Shown piece by piece: positions 24,496-31,944 of a stretch of DNA of 46,899 nt; the stretch's first letter is position 1; every line of letters starts with the position of its first letter. Source of the stretch: an uncultured Porphyromonadaceae bacterium (GTDB taxonomy: Bacteria > Bacteroidota > Bacteroidia > Bacteroidales > Muribaculaceae). The position numbers and the translations under genes are program-made. The stretch lies in assembly GCA_947177035.1 (NCBI GenBank), contig CAMWSS010000018.1:1-46899 (forward strand), given 5' to 3'. The notes beneath the pieces were generated by a model that was given only the letters and a program-made list of their open reading frames with translations, was not told where the DNA came from and did not search any database.

Positions 24496-25488
24496 TCAGT
24501 CCTGGTTGAGGTTGACGCGCTTGAAAGCGGAAACGGTCAGGCCCTTCATGGCGCCGTTGAGATACTGAGCCACTGTTTCTTTCGGTTCTTTGATGAATTC
24601 CTGTTCCATGAGGCAGGATTCCTTGAAGAACTTGTTGACGCGTCCGGTTGCGATGTTCTGTACCATCTGCTCCTTGATCGATGCGGCAGCAGCTTCAGAA
24701 GCTTCGGCGATGATCTGGCGACCCTTGGCGGCTTCTTCTTCGTTGATCCATCCTTTCGAGAGGTTGGAGTCGATGTGAGCGTCGGTGTCGAAGTGGTTGG
24801 GGTTGAGGCCGGCTTTGCTGAGAGCGTTGTTGACGGCTTTTTTCACCAGTTCTTCTTTTGTCTTTTCGATGGCCACGTTGCGTTCTGATTCAACGATAGC
24901 GGCGGGCACGCTGTCGCGGTCCACAGCCACGGGGTTCATCGAGGCAACCTGCATGGCCACGTCGCGGCCCACCTGATAGTCAACGCCTTCGAGGTTGAAG
25001 CCGACGATGGTGGCGAGCTTGTTGCCCAGGTGGTTGTAGGAAGTGGTTGAGGGAGCTTCGAGGCATTCATATGCGCCGATTTCCATCTTTTCGCCGGTTT
25101 TGCCGACTTCTTCCACGATGAGGTCGGCAACGGTGCGGCCGTCGATGACCAGTGCGTTCACTTCTTCAACGCTCTTTGCTTTGGCGGCAACGGCGTTGTC
25201 GAGAATGAGGTTGGTGAGGGCAACAAATCCGGCGTTCTTTGCAACGAAGTCGGTTTCGCAGTTCAGGGCGAGGATAGCTGCGAAGGTGCCGTCGTTCTTT
25301 GAGAGAACGCAACCTTCGGCTGCTTCGCGGTCTTCGCGTTTTGCGGCGACAGCCTGACCTTTTTTGCGGAGAATTTCTACTGCGGCTTCGATGTCGCCGT
25401 TGGTTTCAGCGAGGGCTTTCTTGCAGTCCATCAGGCCGGCGCTGGTGAGGTGGCGCAGCTTGGTGATTTCTGCCATTGTAACTGCCAT
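24496..25488 (-). CDS. tsf: Elongation factor Ts
   Basis: A 330-residue nucleotide-exchange factor for EF-Tu. The N-terminal UBA-like segment Ile-Thr-Lys-Leu-Arg-His-Leu-Thr-Ser-Ala-Gly-Leu-Met-Asp-Cys-Lys-Lys-Ala-Leu is diagnostic. So is the dimerisation-core stretch Asn-Cys-Glu-Thr-Asp-Phe-Val-Ala-Lys-Asn near residue 76. It is slightly longer than the E. coli protein, as usual in Bacteroidetes. It is the last gene of the operon, 118 bp after rpsB. A terminator-like hairpin lies in that gap, so its level probably depends on read-through. Confidence 0.97.
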   Translation of the reverse strand: MAVTMAEITKLRHLTSAGLMDCKKALAETNGDIEAAVEILRKKGQAVAAKREDREAAEGCVLSKNDGTFAAILALNCETDFVAKNAGFVALTNLILDNAVAAKAKSVEEVNALVIDGRTVADLIVEEVGKTGEKMEIGAYECLEAPSTTSYNHLGNKLATIVGFNLEGVDYQVGRDVAMQVASMNPVAVDRDSVPAAIVESERNVAIEKTKEELVKKAVNNALSKAGLNPNHFDTDAHIDSNLSKGWINEEEAAKGRQIIAEASEAAAASIKEQMVQNIATGRVNKFFKESCLMEQEFIKEPKETVAQYLNGAMKGLTVSAFKRVNLNQD

Positions 25489-25531
25489 ATTGTGTAAGGG
25501 AGTTTAAGAGTTGTTTTAATCTTGGAAACTT

Positions 25532-25582
25532 AAAAAAAAATAGTCTGATTGGTCGGCGTGTAATGTCGGCCAGTCAGACTAT
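25532..25582 (-). terminator. Terminator/attenuator between rpsB and tsf
   Basis: On the minus strand ATAGTCTGA (25582-25574) pairs perfectly with TCAGACTAT (25548-25540). Extra pairs inside are TGG/CCA and CG/CG, and a run of nine T follows directly. It lies 24 bp after the rpsB stop and before tsf. No TAnnTTTG promoter is seen between it and tsf, so it would reduce rather than abolish tsf transcription. Confidence 0.75.
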
Positions 25583-25606
25583 GGATTTTATCTTGGCCTT
25601 GGAGTC

Positions 25607-26473
25607 TTATTCGGCGGCCGATGCTTCTTCAGCGGCGGGAGCAGCAGCTTCGGCGGGAGCGGCGGTGGCTACGTGCTCGGCGTTGTCGGCGCTTGCAGGA
25701 CGTGCGGTGCGGCGACGCTGACGGCGGGGTTCGGCTGCGCCCTCGGCTGCTTCGGCTTCAGCGGCGTTGCTGTCGGCCTTTTCAACCTTGCGCTCTTCCA
25801 GACCTTCGTTCATGGCTGCGACAACGGTGTCCAGAACCAGTTCGATCGACTTTGATGCGTCGTCGTTGGCGGGGATCACGAAGTCAACCTGCGAGGGGTC
25901 GGAGTTGGTGTCGACCATTGCGAACACGGGGATGCCCAGACGCACGGCTTCTGCCACTGCGATGTGCTCTTTGTGCACGTCAACCACAAACAGTGCCGAA
26001 GGAAGGCGGCTCATGTCGGCGATGGAACCGAGGTTCTTTTCGAGCTTGGCGCGCTGACGGGTGATCTGGAGTTTTTCGCGCTTTGAGAGGTTGTCGAAGG
26101 TGCCGTCTTTGGTCATTTTGTCAATGGCGGTCATCTTCTTCACAGCCTTGCGGATGGTGGGGAAGTTGGTCAGCATGCCGCCGGGCCAGCGTTCAACCAC
26201 GAAAGGCATTCCGACTGCTGATGCTTTGTCGGCGATTACCTGCTTGGCTTGTTTCTTTGTAGCTACGAAAAGCACTTTCTTGCCTGCCTTGGCGATGCTT
26301 TTGAGTGCGGCAGCCGCTTCTTCAAGCTTGGCCTGAGTCTTGTAGAGGTCAATGATGTGGATGCCGTTGCGCTCCATGAAGATATAAGGAGCCATTGCGG
26401 GATTCCATTTGCGCTTGAGGTGGCCGAAGTGACAGCCGGCTTCGAGCATTTGCTCAAAAGAGGGAGTTGACAT
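25607..26473 (-). CDS. rpsB: 30S ribosomal protein S2
   Basis: A 288-residue small-subunit protein. It begins Met-Ser-Thr-Pro-Ser-Phe-Glu-Gln-Met-Leu-Glu-Ala-Gly-Cys-His-Phe-Gly-His, and further hallmarks are Trp-Asn-Pro-Met/Ala-Met-Ala-Pro-Tyr-Ile and Glu-Arg-Trp-Pro-Gly-Gly-Met-Leu-Thr-Asn. The frame is open to 26524, but the ATG at 26473 is the family start. The C-terminal 60 residues are a low-complexity Ala/Glu tail with an Arg-Arg-Gln-Arg-Arg-Arg patch, longer than in E. coli S2. Confidence 0.97.
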   Translation of the reverse strand: MSTPSFEQMLEAGCHFGHLKRKWNPAMAPYIFMERNGIHIIDLYKTQAKLEEAAAALKSIAKAGKKVLFVATKKQAKQVIADKASAVGMPFVVERWPGGMLTNFPTIRKAVKKMTAIDKMTKDGTFDNLSKREKLQITRQRAKLEKNLGSIADMSRLPSALFVVDVHKEHIAVAEAVRLGIPVFAMVDTNSDPSQVDFVIPANDDASKSIELVLDTVVAAMNEGLEERKVEKADSNAAEAEAAEGAAEPRRQRRRTARPASADNAEHVATAAPAEAAAPAAEEASAAE

Positions 26474-26526
26474 TGTAATTCTTTTGTTTTGTGTTTGTTT
26501 ACGTTCTTCTTGTGTTGAAAACAATC

Positions 26527-26560
26527 CCGGGGTAGGGCGGAAGTTTCTGGCCGTCCCCGG
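26527..26560 (-). promoter_or_regulatory. Hairpin in the rpsI-rpsB gap
   Basis: On the minus strand CCGGGG (26560-26555) pairs with CCCCGG (26532-26527), with CGG/CCG inside. ATTGTTTT follows. It lies between the rpsI stop (26594) and rpsB start (26473). It could be a partial terminator or an S2-binding leader; S2 leader regulation is known in other phyla. Which one cannot be told from the sequence. Confidence 0.4.
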
Positions 26561-26589
26561 AATTTAGATGCTAAACGAATCCGATTCAG

Positions 26590-26980
<391 letters not shown>

Positions 26981-26994
26981 TGTTCAGTTCGCGA

Positions 26995-27474
26995 TTATTT
27001 CAGGGTGTTGATATCGATTGCTTTGGGTTCCTGAGCGGCATGGGGATGCTCGGCGCCGTTGTAGACGTGCATGTTGGTGATGAGTTTGCGACCCAGGTGA
27101 TTTTTGGGGAGCATGCCTTTCATTACGCGCACGAACAGGGGGTGAACGCCTGCTTTGAAGTGCTTGGTCTGGCTTTTGCGCATCAGCACTTCGGGCGACA
27201 GTTCTTTCTGACCGCCGGGATAGCCGGAGAATGTGTGATATACGCGGTCGGTCATCTTTTTGCCGGTCAGGATGATTTTGTCGGCGTTGATGATGATGAC
27301 GTTGTCGCCGCACTCCACGTTAGGAGAGTAGCAGGGTTTGTATTTTCCCATCAGAATTTTGGCAACCTTGGAGCAGAGGCGTCCGAGGTGCTGGTCGGTG
27401 GCATCGATGAGAATCCATTCGCGATCGATGCTCTGTGCATTGGGAGAGAGAGTTCTGTAGCTTAAAGAATCCAC
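26995..27474 (-). CDS. rplM: 50S ribosomal protein L13
   Basis: A 159-residue large-subunit protein. Typical stretches are Trp-Ile-Leu-Ile-Asp-Ala-Thr-Asp-Gln-His-Leu-Gly-Arg-Leu, Gly-Asp-Asn-Val-Ile-Ile-Ile-Asn-Ala and Gly-Met-Leu-Pro-Lys-Asn-His-Leu-Gly-Arg. The start codon is GTG at 27474, giving Met-Asp-Ser-Leu-Ser-Tyr-Arg-Thr, which matches the N-terminus of Bacteroidetes L13 proteins. First gene of rplM-rpsI-rpsB-tsf. Confidence 0.96.
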   Translation of the reverse strand: MDSLSYRTLSPNAQSIDREWILIDATDQHLGRLCSKVAKILMGKYKPCYSPNVECGDNVIIINADKIILTGKKMTDRVYHTFSGYPGGQKELSPEVLMRKSQTKHFKAGVHPLFVRVMKGMLPKNHLGRKLITNMHVYNGAEHPHAAQEPKAIDINTLK

Positions 27475-27616
27475 GGTTAAACGATTAATTTTCAGTTCAT
27501 TAATTGGGCGTCATGCGGGCTTCGTCCGGCCAAAGACGATGGTCTGCATCAGCGGCCCGATGCGTTTGTTGGATAAAATCGGTGTGCAAAGGTAGTGATT
27601 TTCCGCGAATTGACAA
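27475..27616 (-). promoter_or_regulatory. rplM operon promoter and long 5' leader
   Basis: On the minus strand TTG (27614-27616), 19 bp and TACCTTTG (27587-27594) form a good promoter. Transcription would begin near 27580, leaving a leader of about 105 nt. The leader contains small inverted repeats such as GCATC...GATGC. L13 autoregulates its operon in E. coli; whether this leader does the same is unknown. Confidence 0.65.
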
Positions 27617-27633
27617 TGCGATGACCGAATTTT

Positions 27634-28686
27634 TTATTTCAGGATGTTATATTTTCTGAGTTCTTCGGTAATCGCCGTTCCGCGGAGATCGCGGGCCAGG
27701 ATGGTGCCGTCTGGTCCGAAGAGCATGATCTGGGGTATGCCCTTGATGCCATAGAGGGTGGTGGCGTCGGCTGAAGCGTCGATTAGTTGCGGCCATTTGT
27801 AGCCGCTCTGTCCGATGGCGTTGAGAGAGGCTTCGGCCTTGTCCCACACGGTGATGCCGAGAATTGTGACGTTGTCAGAGTCTTTGATGCGCTCATAAAG
27901 CGGCATCAGTGTGTCCTTGCCTTCGCGGCGGCATGGTCCGCACCATGATGCCCAGAAGTCGGCCAGCACATATTTGCCTTTGCCGACATAGTCGCTCAGC
28001 CGGGCGGAGGTGCCGTCGGGGTTTCGGGCCTCGAAGTCGATGAATTTCTTGCCCACAGCGGTGTTGGCCGTGGCTTCGAATTCCATCTGTTTCAGTTTGA
28101 CCGGGGCGAGGTTGCGCTGATAGTCGCTCAGGGTGAGGTATAATTCTGGCCATTCGGCGTTGGGGCAGGCGGGAAGGTAGGTTTTTAAGGCATATTCGCC
28201 AAGGCCGTTGTCGGGGTTGGTCCTGATGGTGGCGAGCAGCGTCGAAATTACCTGTCGGCGCACTGTTTCATAGACCTGCTCGCGGCTCAGGCCGGGGTTG
28301 GACGCCTGATATTCCTGAGCGTTCTTCTCGAAGTTCGAGAGCAAGGCCTGGAGTTCGGCCAGTTTTTTGTTGAGGTCCGATTCGCCGGTCACCTCGCCTG
28401 TGAGCATGTTGGCCTGGAGCGGGGTCTGGTCGAGCACCAACGCGAGGCTTTTGCGCGATTTCGGCTCGAAGATGCTGGCCATTGCCTGGCGTGGGAATGA
28501 GCCGGTGAAGCGGGCTTTGCCGCCGTAGGTAAGGGTTGAGTCAAGCAGCTCGGACTCGCAGTTGAGATAGATCGTCGTGCTGTCGGGCACGGCCAGCGTG
28601 GCGGTGATGTCATATTCGAAAGCCGAAGCAGAAGATGCTGCCGCGGCGATGGCTGCGGCAGCCAGGAGTTGCCGGATCGCGTTCAT
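27634..28686 (-). CDS. TlpA-like thioredoxin-fold protein
   Basis: A 350-residue exported protein with a signal peptide (about 1-22). An N-terminal beta domain of the DUF4369 type (about 23-110) and a helical linker (about 105-200) lead to a thioredoxin domain (about 210-350). The active site is Trp-Ala-Ser-Trp-Cys249-Gly-Pro-Cys252, and a cis-Pro lies in Gly-Ile-Pro-Gln. Such Bacteroidetes proteins act as periplasmic thiol-disulfide reductases, substrates not established. The frame is open to 28974, but the ATG at 28686 gives the signal peptide and overlaps the esterase stop (ATGA). It is last in a four-gene coupled operon. Confidence 0.87.
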   Translation of the reverse strand: MNAIRQLLAAAAIAAAASSASAFEYDITATLAVPDSTTIYLNCESELLDSTLTYGGKARFTGSFPRQAMASIFEPKSRKSLALVLDQTPLQANMLTGEVTGESDLNKKLAELQALLSNFEKNAQEYQASNPGLSREQVYETVRRQVISTLLATIRTNPDNGLGEYALKTYLPACPNAEWPELYLTLSDYQRNLAPVKLKQMEFEATANTAVGKKFIDFEARNPDGTSARLSDYVGKGKYVLADFWASWCGPCRREGKDTLMPLYERIKDSDNVTILGITVWDKAEASLNAIGQSGYKWPQLIDASADATTLYGIKGIPQIMLFGPDGTILARDLRGTAITEELRKYNILK

Positions 28687-29501
28687 TTCTGGCGGTTGAA
28701 GAATTTGGTAAAAAAAGTGATCTGATTGTCGATGGAGTTGCTCCAGTATTCGCTGTTGTGTGCACCGGGACGGGTGATGTATTCGTGGGGGATGTTGCGG
28801 TAGAGCATCTCGGCGTGAAGCCGCTCGTTGACGCGATAAAAAAAGTCTTCGGTGCCGCAGTCCACGATGATGGCCAGCCCCGGGCGATAGAGATGGAGCT
28901 GGTTGATCACGGTGTGGGAGTCCCAGACTTCGGGGTGCTCGTGGTATTCGCCGAGCGAGCGTTTCATGTTCCATGAGTCGGGAAACGGGCGTATGTCCAC
29001 TCCTCCGCTTGTGGCTCCGCAGGCCCCGAATGTGTCCTGATGGCGCAGGCCGAGCCAGAGGGCGCCGTGGCCTCCCATGCTGAATCCGGTGATGGCGCGT
29101 CCGGCGGGCGATGTCACTGTCGAGTAGAGGCTGTCGATGGCGCCGGTCAGTTCCCGGGCCACGTATGTCTCATAGCGGATCGAAGGGTCGACGGGGCTGT
29201 CCCAATACCACGACGTGGCGCCGTCGGGACACACCATTATTATTTTATGGTGTGACGCTATGTGGGGCAGTTCGGGTTTCACCTGCCGCAGCCAGCTGTT
29301 GTAGTTGCCGCCGTGGCCGTGGAGCAGGTATATCACCGGATAACGTTGCGTGTGGTCATAGCCTTCGGGCAGTATCACCAGGTTGGGGATGTTTTTCTGC
29401 ATTGACGGGGAGAACACATGCAAAGTGTCGACCCTCTGCGCCATCATGGAGAAGAAGGCGCAGAGGGTTGATATGATCAGAAATGAGAGTCGTCGGGTCA
29501 T
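28683..29501 (-). CDS. Secreted esterase (esterase D / CE1-like alpha/beta hydrolase)
   Basis: A 272-residue secreted hydrolase. A signal peptide (about 1-21) is followed by one alpha/beta-hydrolase domain. The nucleophile is Ser141 in Gly-Phe-Ser-Met-Gly-Gly, the oxyanion-region motif is Leu-Leu-His-Gly-His-Gly-Gly at 59-65, and the probable acid and base are Asp219 and His248. The fold and motif match esterase D/feruloyl or acetyl-xylan esterase families (CE1-like); the natural ester is not evident. The start overlaps the preceding stop by one base (TGATG), and the stop overlaps the thioredoxin gene by 4 bp. Confidence 0.85.
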   Translation of the reverse strand: MTRRLSFLIISTLCAFFSMMAQRVDTLHVFSPSMQKNIPNLVILPEGYDHTQRYPVIYLLHGHGGNYNSWLRQVKPELPHIASHHKIIMVCPDGATSWYWDSPVDPSIRYETYVARELTGAIDSLYSTVTSPAGRAITGFSMGGHGALWLGLRHQDTFGACGATSGGVDIRPFPDSWNMKRSLGEYHEHPEVWDSHTVINQLHLYRPGLAIIVDCGTEDFFYRVNERLHAEMLYRNIPHEYITRPGAHNSEYWSNSIDNQITFFTKFFNRQK

Positions 29502-30286
29502 CAGAACGAGAACTGGATATAGAAGCGCGTGTTGGCGAATTTGCGGGTATATTTTTGAGATCCGAGGCTTTCGCCGTCGCCAAGTATGCTCTCGAAGTCA
29601 AGCGGTTTGAATTTGCTTTTGCCCCATCTGCCTTCGATGCCGAGGGCTATGGCCCGGTAGCTGATGTTGCCGCCGAAGTTCATCATGTTGCAGAATGCGG
29701 TCGACAGTTCAATGTCGCCACCCTGGCTTTTGGCATAGATCTGCATTGTCGGAGCATAGTGGAAATAGATCGACGCGCGGAGCGGCTGCAGCCCTTTGAT
29801 TGACGTGAGGGCGAACGGTGCCACCGACACGTTGGGTCCTATGCCCATGCCGGTGCTGAATGCCATGCGGCCTATGTTGATGTCGAGTTCGGGTTCGTCG
29901 TCAGGATCCTCGGTCTCGATGATATCCGAACTCCAGTCCAAGTCGGAATACGGTGATTTGAATTTGCTGAACTGGATGTCGAACCACACGGCGTCGATGC
30001 CGATTTTCACAAGGCCTCCGATCGCCTTTTTCGGGAAGCGATATGTTGTGCCTTTGGTCATGAAGAACGAATATTTGCTCTTCTCGATGGGGTCGAACTG
30101 TGAGCCTGTTTCGGTCTTTGAGTAGCCAAGGCGCATGAAGCGTCCTTTGCCCCAGATGCGTTTGTTGATTGACGACAGATCTTCTTTCTGCACCGCGAGT
30201 TCGGTGGATGAGTCTGTATAATCCTGTGCGTTTGTCTGGCCGATGCCCAGCAGGGTCATGGCGGCTATGATCAGATATTTTTTCAT
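29501..30286 (-). CDS. Outer-membrane beta-barrel protein, unknown
   Basis: A 261-residue exported protein with signal peptide (about 1-20). The body is rich in alternating aromatic strands, with an acidic loop Glu-Asp-Pro-Asp-Asp-Glu-Pro-Glu-Leu-Asp near residue 125. It ends in Phe-Tyr-Ile-Gln-Phe-Ser-Phe, the aromatic end typical of outer-membrane barrels. I do not recognise a named family. It overlaps the upstream lipoprotein gene by 4 bp and the downstream esterase by 1 bp. Confidence 0.7.
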   Translation of the reverse strand: MKKYLIIAAMTLLGIGQTNAQDYTDSSTELAVQKEDLSSINKRIWGKGRFMRLGYSKTETGSQFDPIEKSKYSFFMTKGTTYRFPKKAIGGLVKIGIDAVWFDIQFSKFKSPYSDLDWSSDIIETEDPDDEPELDINIGRMAFSTGMGIGPNVSVAPFALTSIKGLQPLRASIYFHYAPTMQIYAKSQGGDIELSTAFCNMMNFGGNISYRAIALGIEGRWGKSKFKPLDFESILGDGESLGSQKYTRKFANTRFYIQFSF

Positions 30287-31131
30287 AGTTTCTCGTATGT
30301 GTATGTCATTACAAGTGTTATGTCGTCGCCTTCCTTCACTTTCGACATTCTGATCAGCCCGTTGGGCAGCAGGGTGTAAGCATACTGGATGGTTTCCGTA
30401 TGATAGATGCCGTTGCTTGTCTGTGTGCGTGAGGGGAACTTCTTGGGTCCGACGCCGAAGAAGCCCGTTGTGCCCAGAGGACCTAAGAACTCATTGTTGG
30501 GATCCCACTGGCGGTTGGGGTTGTCAAGGTCGCTGTATTCACACAGGATTGACAGCTGATTACTGTCGTCGGAAGCTTCCGTGCGGCTCAGCAGCAGGCC
30601 GTTTTGCCAATTGTAGTTGTCGGAGTCGACCACCTTGTTTAGCATATCGTCATAATATGTATCCTCCATTCTCGTCAGCTGGCCGTTGGAGTCGTATGTG
30701 AATTTTACGACCGAGACCGTGTTGTCGGGTTCCTGATCGATGAAGAAGTCGGTTTCATCGCAATTATATTGCGTGATGTATCCGCGTGAGTCAGCCTTTA
30801 TTTCAGTCCACTCCCACTCTCCGTCCTTATAGCGTACTTCTGTGTCGTCGTCAGAATAATAGTAGTCATAAGATTCTCCGGAGATTGTGGATGGGATCTT
30901 GGAGTCGCCGGTGTAAGTGAACCGGTAAATCATATCACGGCCGACATTGATCTCCGTTACTCGGTTTTGCTTGTCGTACTCCCACTTCATAAGTGTGACT
31001 CCATAGCTTGAGACTGATGACAGGCGCATCTGCGACGCCGCTCCAGCTGGATACGACGGCTCGTCGAGCGTGCATGATGTCGAGGCGATGAGCATGACCG
31101 CCGTCGGTAAGGCTGCTTTGATGAGTTTCAT
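30283..31131 (-). CDS. Predicted lipoprotein (DUF4595-like)
   Basis: A 282-residue predicted lipoprotein. The signal peptide ends at a lipobox, Ala-Ser-Thr-Ser-Cys near residue 20. The mature part has repeated Tyr-Asp/Tyr-Thr-x-Asn-Gly strands (for example Trp-Glu-Tyr-Asp-Lys-Gln-Asn-Arg-Val and Phe-Thr-Tyr-Asp-Ser-Asn-Gly-Gln-Leu). This pattern resembles YD/RHS-like beta repeats and DUF4595 lipoproteins of Bacteroidetes. I chose the ATG at 31131 for the signal peptide. First gene of the lipoprotein-OMP-esterase-TlpA operon. Function unknown. Confidence 0.65.
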   Translation of the reverse strand: MKLIKAALPTAVMLIASTSCTLDEPSYPAGAASQMRLSSVSSYGVTLMKWEYDKQNRVTEINVGRDMIYRFTYTGDSKIPSTISGESYDYYYSDDDTEVRYKDGEWEWTEIKADSRGYITQYNCDETDFFIDQEPDNTVSVVKFTYDSNGQLTRMEDTYYDDMLNKVVDSDNYNWQNGLLLSRTEASDDSNQLSILCEYSDLDNPNRQWDPNNEFLGPLGTTGFFGVGPKKFPSRTQTSNGIYHTETIQYAYTLLPNGLIRMSKVKEGDDITLVMTYTYEKL

Positions 31132-31176
31132 GTGTGTAAAAATGTTTAAATGATTGGCCTTGTTGTAAGAAACGCG

Positions 31177-31184
31177 CAAAGATA
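31177..31184 (-). promoter_or_regulatory. TATCTTTG -7 box of the lipoprotein operon
   Basis: CAAAGATA on the plus strand reads TATCTTTG on the minus strand, 45 nt before the ATG at 31131. No clear -33 element. Confidence 0.45.
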
Positions 31185-31249
31185 GCCAAAAATCTTAAAT
31201 AAATCTGAATATTTTCATCACCATCGGGATAAATTTGAAATAATAATCG

Positions 31250-31257
31250 TAAATTTG
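31250..31257 (+). promoter_or_regulatory. TAAATTTG -7 box of the aroK operon
   Basis: TAAATTTG at 31250-31257, with a second TAAATTTG at 31230-31237. The start site would be near 31264, about 25 nt before the small frame at 31290. The -33 element is unclear. Confidence 0.45.
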
Positions 31258-31289
31258 CACATGAAACGCCTTTTAATCCCTTCGCCAAA

Positions 31290-31406
31290 ATGAGAATAGC
31301 TGATTTAAAGCTTAAAAACATCAGAGTTATCGGAGAGGATTTTCCTGCTATAAAATTCTCCCTTTTGACGGACAACGCTGCCGAGCATCCGGCGATGTTT
31401 TTATAG
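31290..31406 (+). CDS. Possible 38-residue small protein upstream of aroK
   Basis: An ATG at 31290 opens a 38-codon frame (Met-Arg-Ile-Ala-Asp-Leu-Lys-Leu-Lys-Asn-Ile-Arg-Val-Ile-Gly-Glu...) that ends in TAG four bases before the aroK ATG. An even shorter frame (Met-Lys-Arg-Leu-Leu-Ile-Pro-Ser-Pro-Lys, 31261-31293) overlaps its start by ATGA. Composition is protein-like, and the spacing suggests coupling to aroK. It could be a genuine small protein, a regulatory upstream frame or the remnant of a longer gene. I do not recognise it. Confidence 0.4.
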   Translation: MRIADLKLKNIRVIGEDFPAIKFSLLTDNAAEHPAMFL

Positions 31407-31410
31407 GGTT

Positions 31411-31944
31411 ATGACTCCGATTTTTCTGATAGGATATATGGGTTGTGGCAAGACCACGCTTGGCCGGGCCGTCGGCCGCATGGCCGGTGTGAACTTCATT
31501 GATCTCGACTCATATATCGAGAACCGTTTTCATGCCACGGTCGGCGAGTTGTTCGCCAGTCGCGGAGAGGATGGTTTCCGGCGGCTTGAACGCGCCATGC
31601 TTGAGGAGGTGGCGGCTTTTGAAGACACCGTGATCGCTTGTGGCGGAGGCACTCCATGTTTTTTCGACAATATGTCGCTGATGAATTCCTGTGGCGTGAC
31701 CGTGTGGCTCGACACTGACCGCGGGCGCATCTGCGAGCGGCTGCTCCGCAATCGTTCGCGGCGGCCGCTTCTGGCCGGAAAGTCGGACTCCGAACTGTGT
31801 GAGTTCGTGGCCGAAGCAATGGATCGTCGCGCTCCGTTCTATAGTCAGGCCGCGGCCAGATTCAGCGGCCACTATCTTGAAGACCGGGCGCAGATACAGA
31901 CAACCGCCACTGATTTCATAAAACGTTTTATCAATAATGACTGA
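31411..31944 (+). CDS. aroK: Shikimate kinase
   Basis: A 177-residue enzyme that phosphorylates shikimate in chorismate and aromatic amino-acid synthesis. Its Walker A motif is Gly-Tyr-Met-Gly-Cys-Gly-Lys-Thr-Thr at 8-16. Asp32-Leu-Asp34 is the shikimate/Mg site, and Cys-Gly-Gly-Gly-Thr lies near residue 76. Arg-Asn-Arg-Ser-Arg-Arg-Pro-Leu-Leu marks the lid. Its stop overlaps the next gene's start region by 8 bp. Confidence 0.93.
   Translation: MTPIFLIGYMGCGKTTLGRAVGRMAGVNFIDLDSYIENRFHATVGELFASRGEDGFRRLERAMLEEVAAFEDTVIACGGGTPCFFDNMSLMNSCGVTVWLDTDRGRICERLLRNRSRRPLLAGKSDSELCEFVAEAMDRRAPFYSQAAARFSGHYLEDRAQIQTTATDFIKRFINND

Noticed and set aside
27634-28974. 96-residue extension of the TlpA-like protein
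   Set aside because: It is an Arg/Pro/His-rich shadow of the esterase gene; the ATG at 28686 gives a signal peptide and an ATGA overlap.
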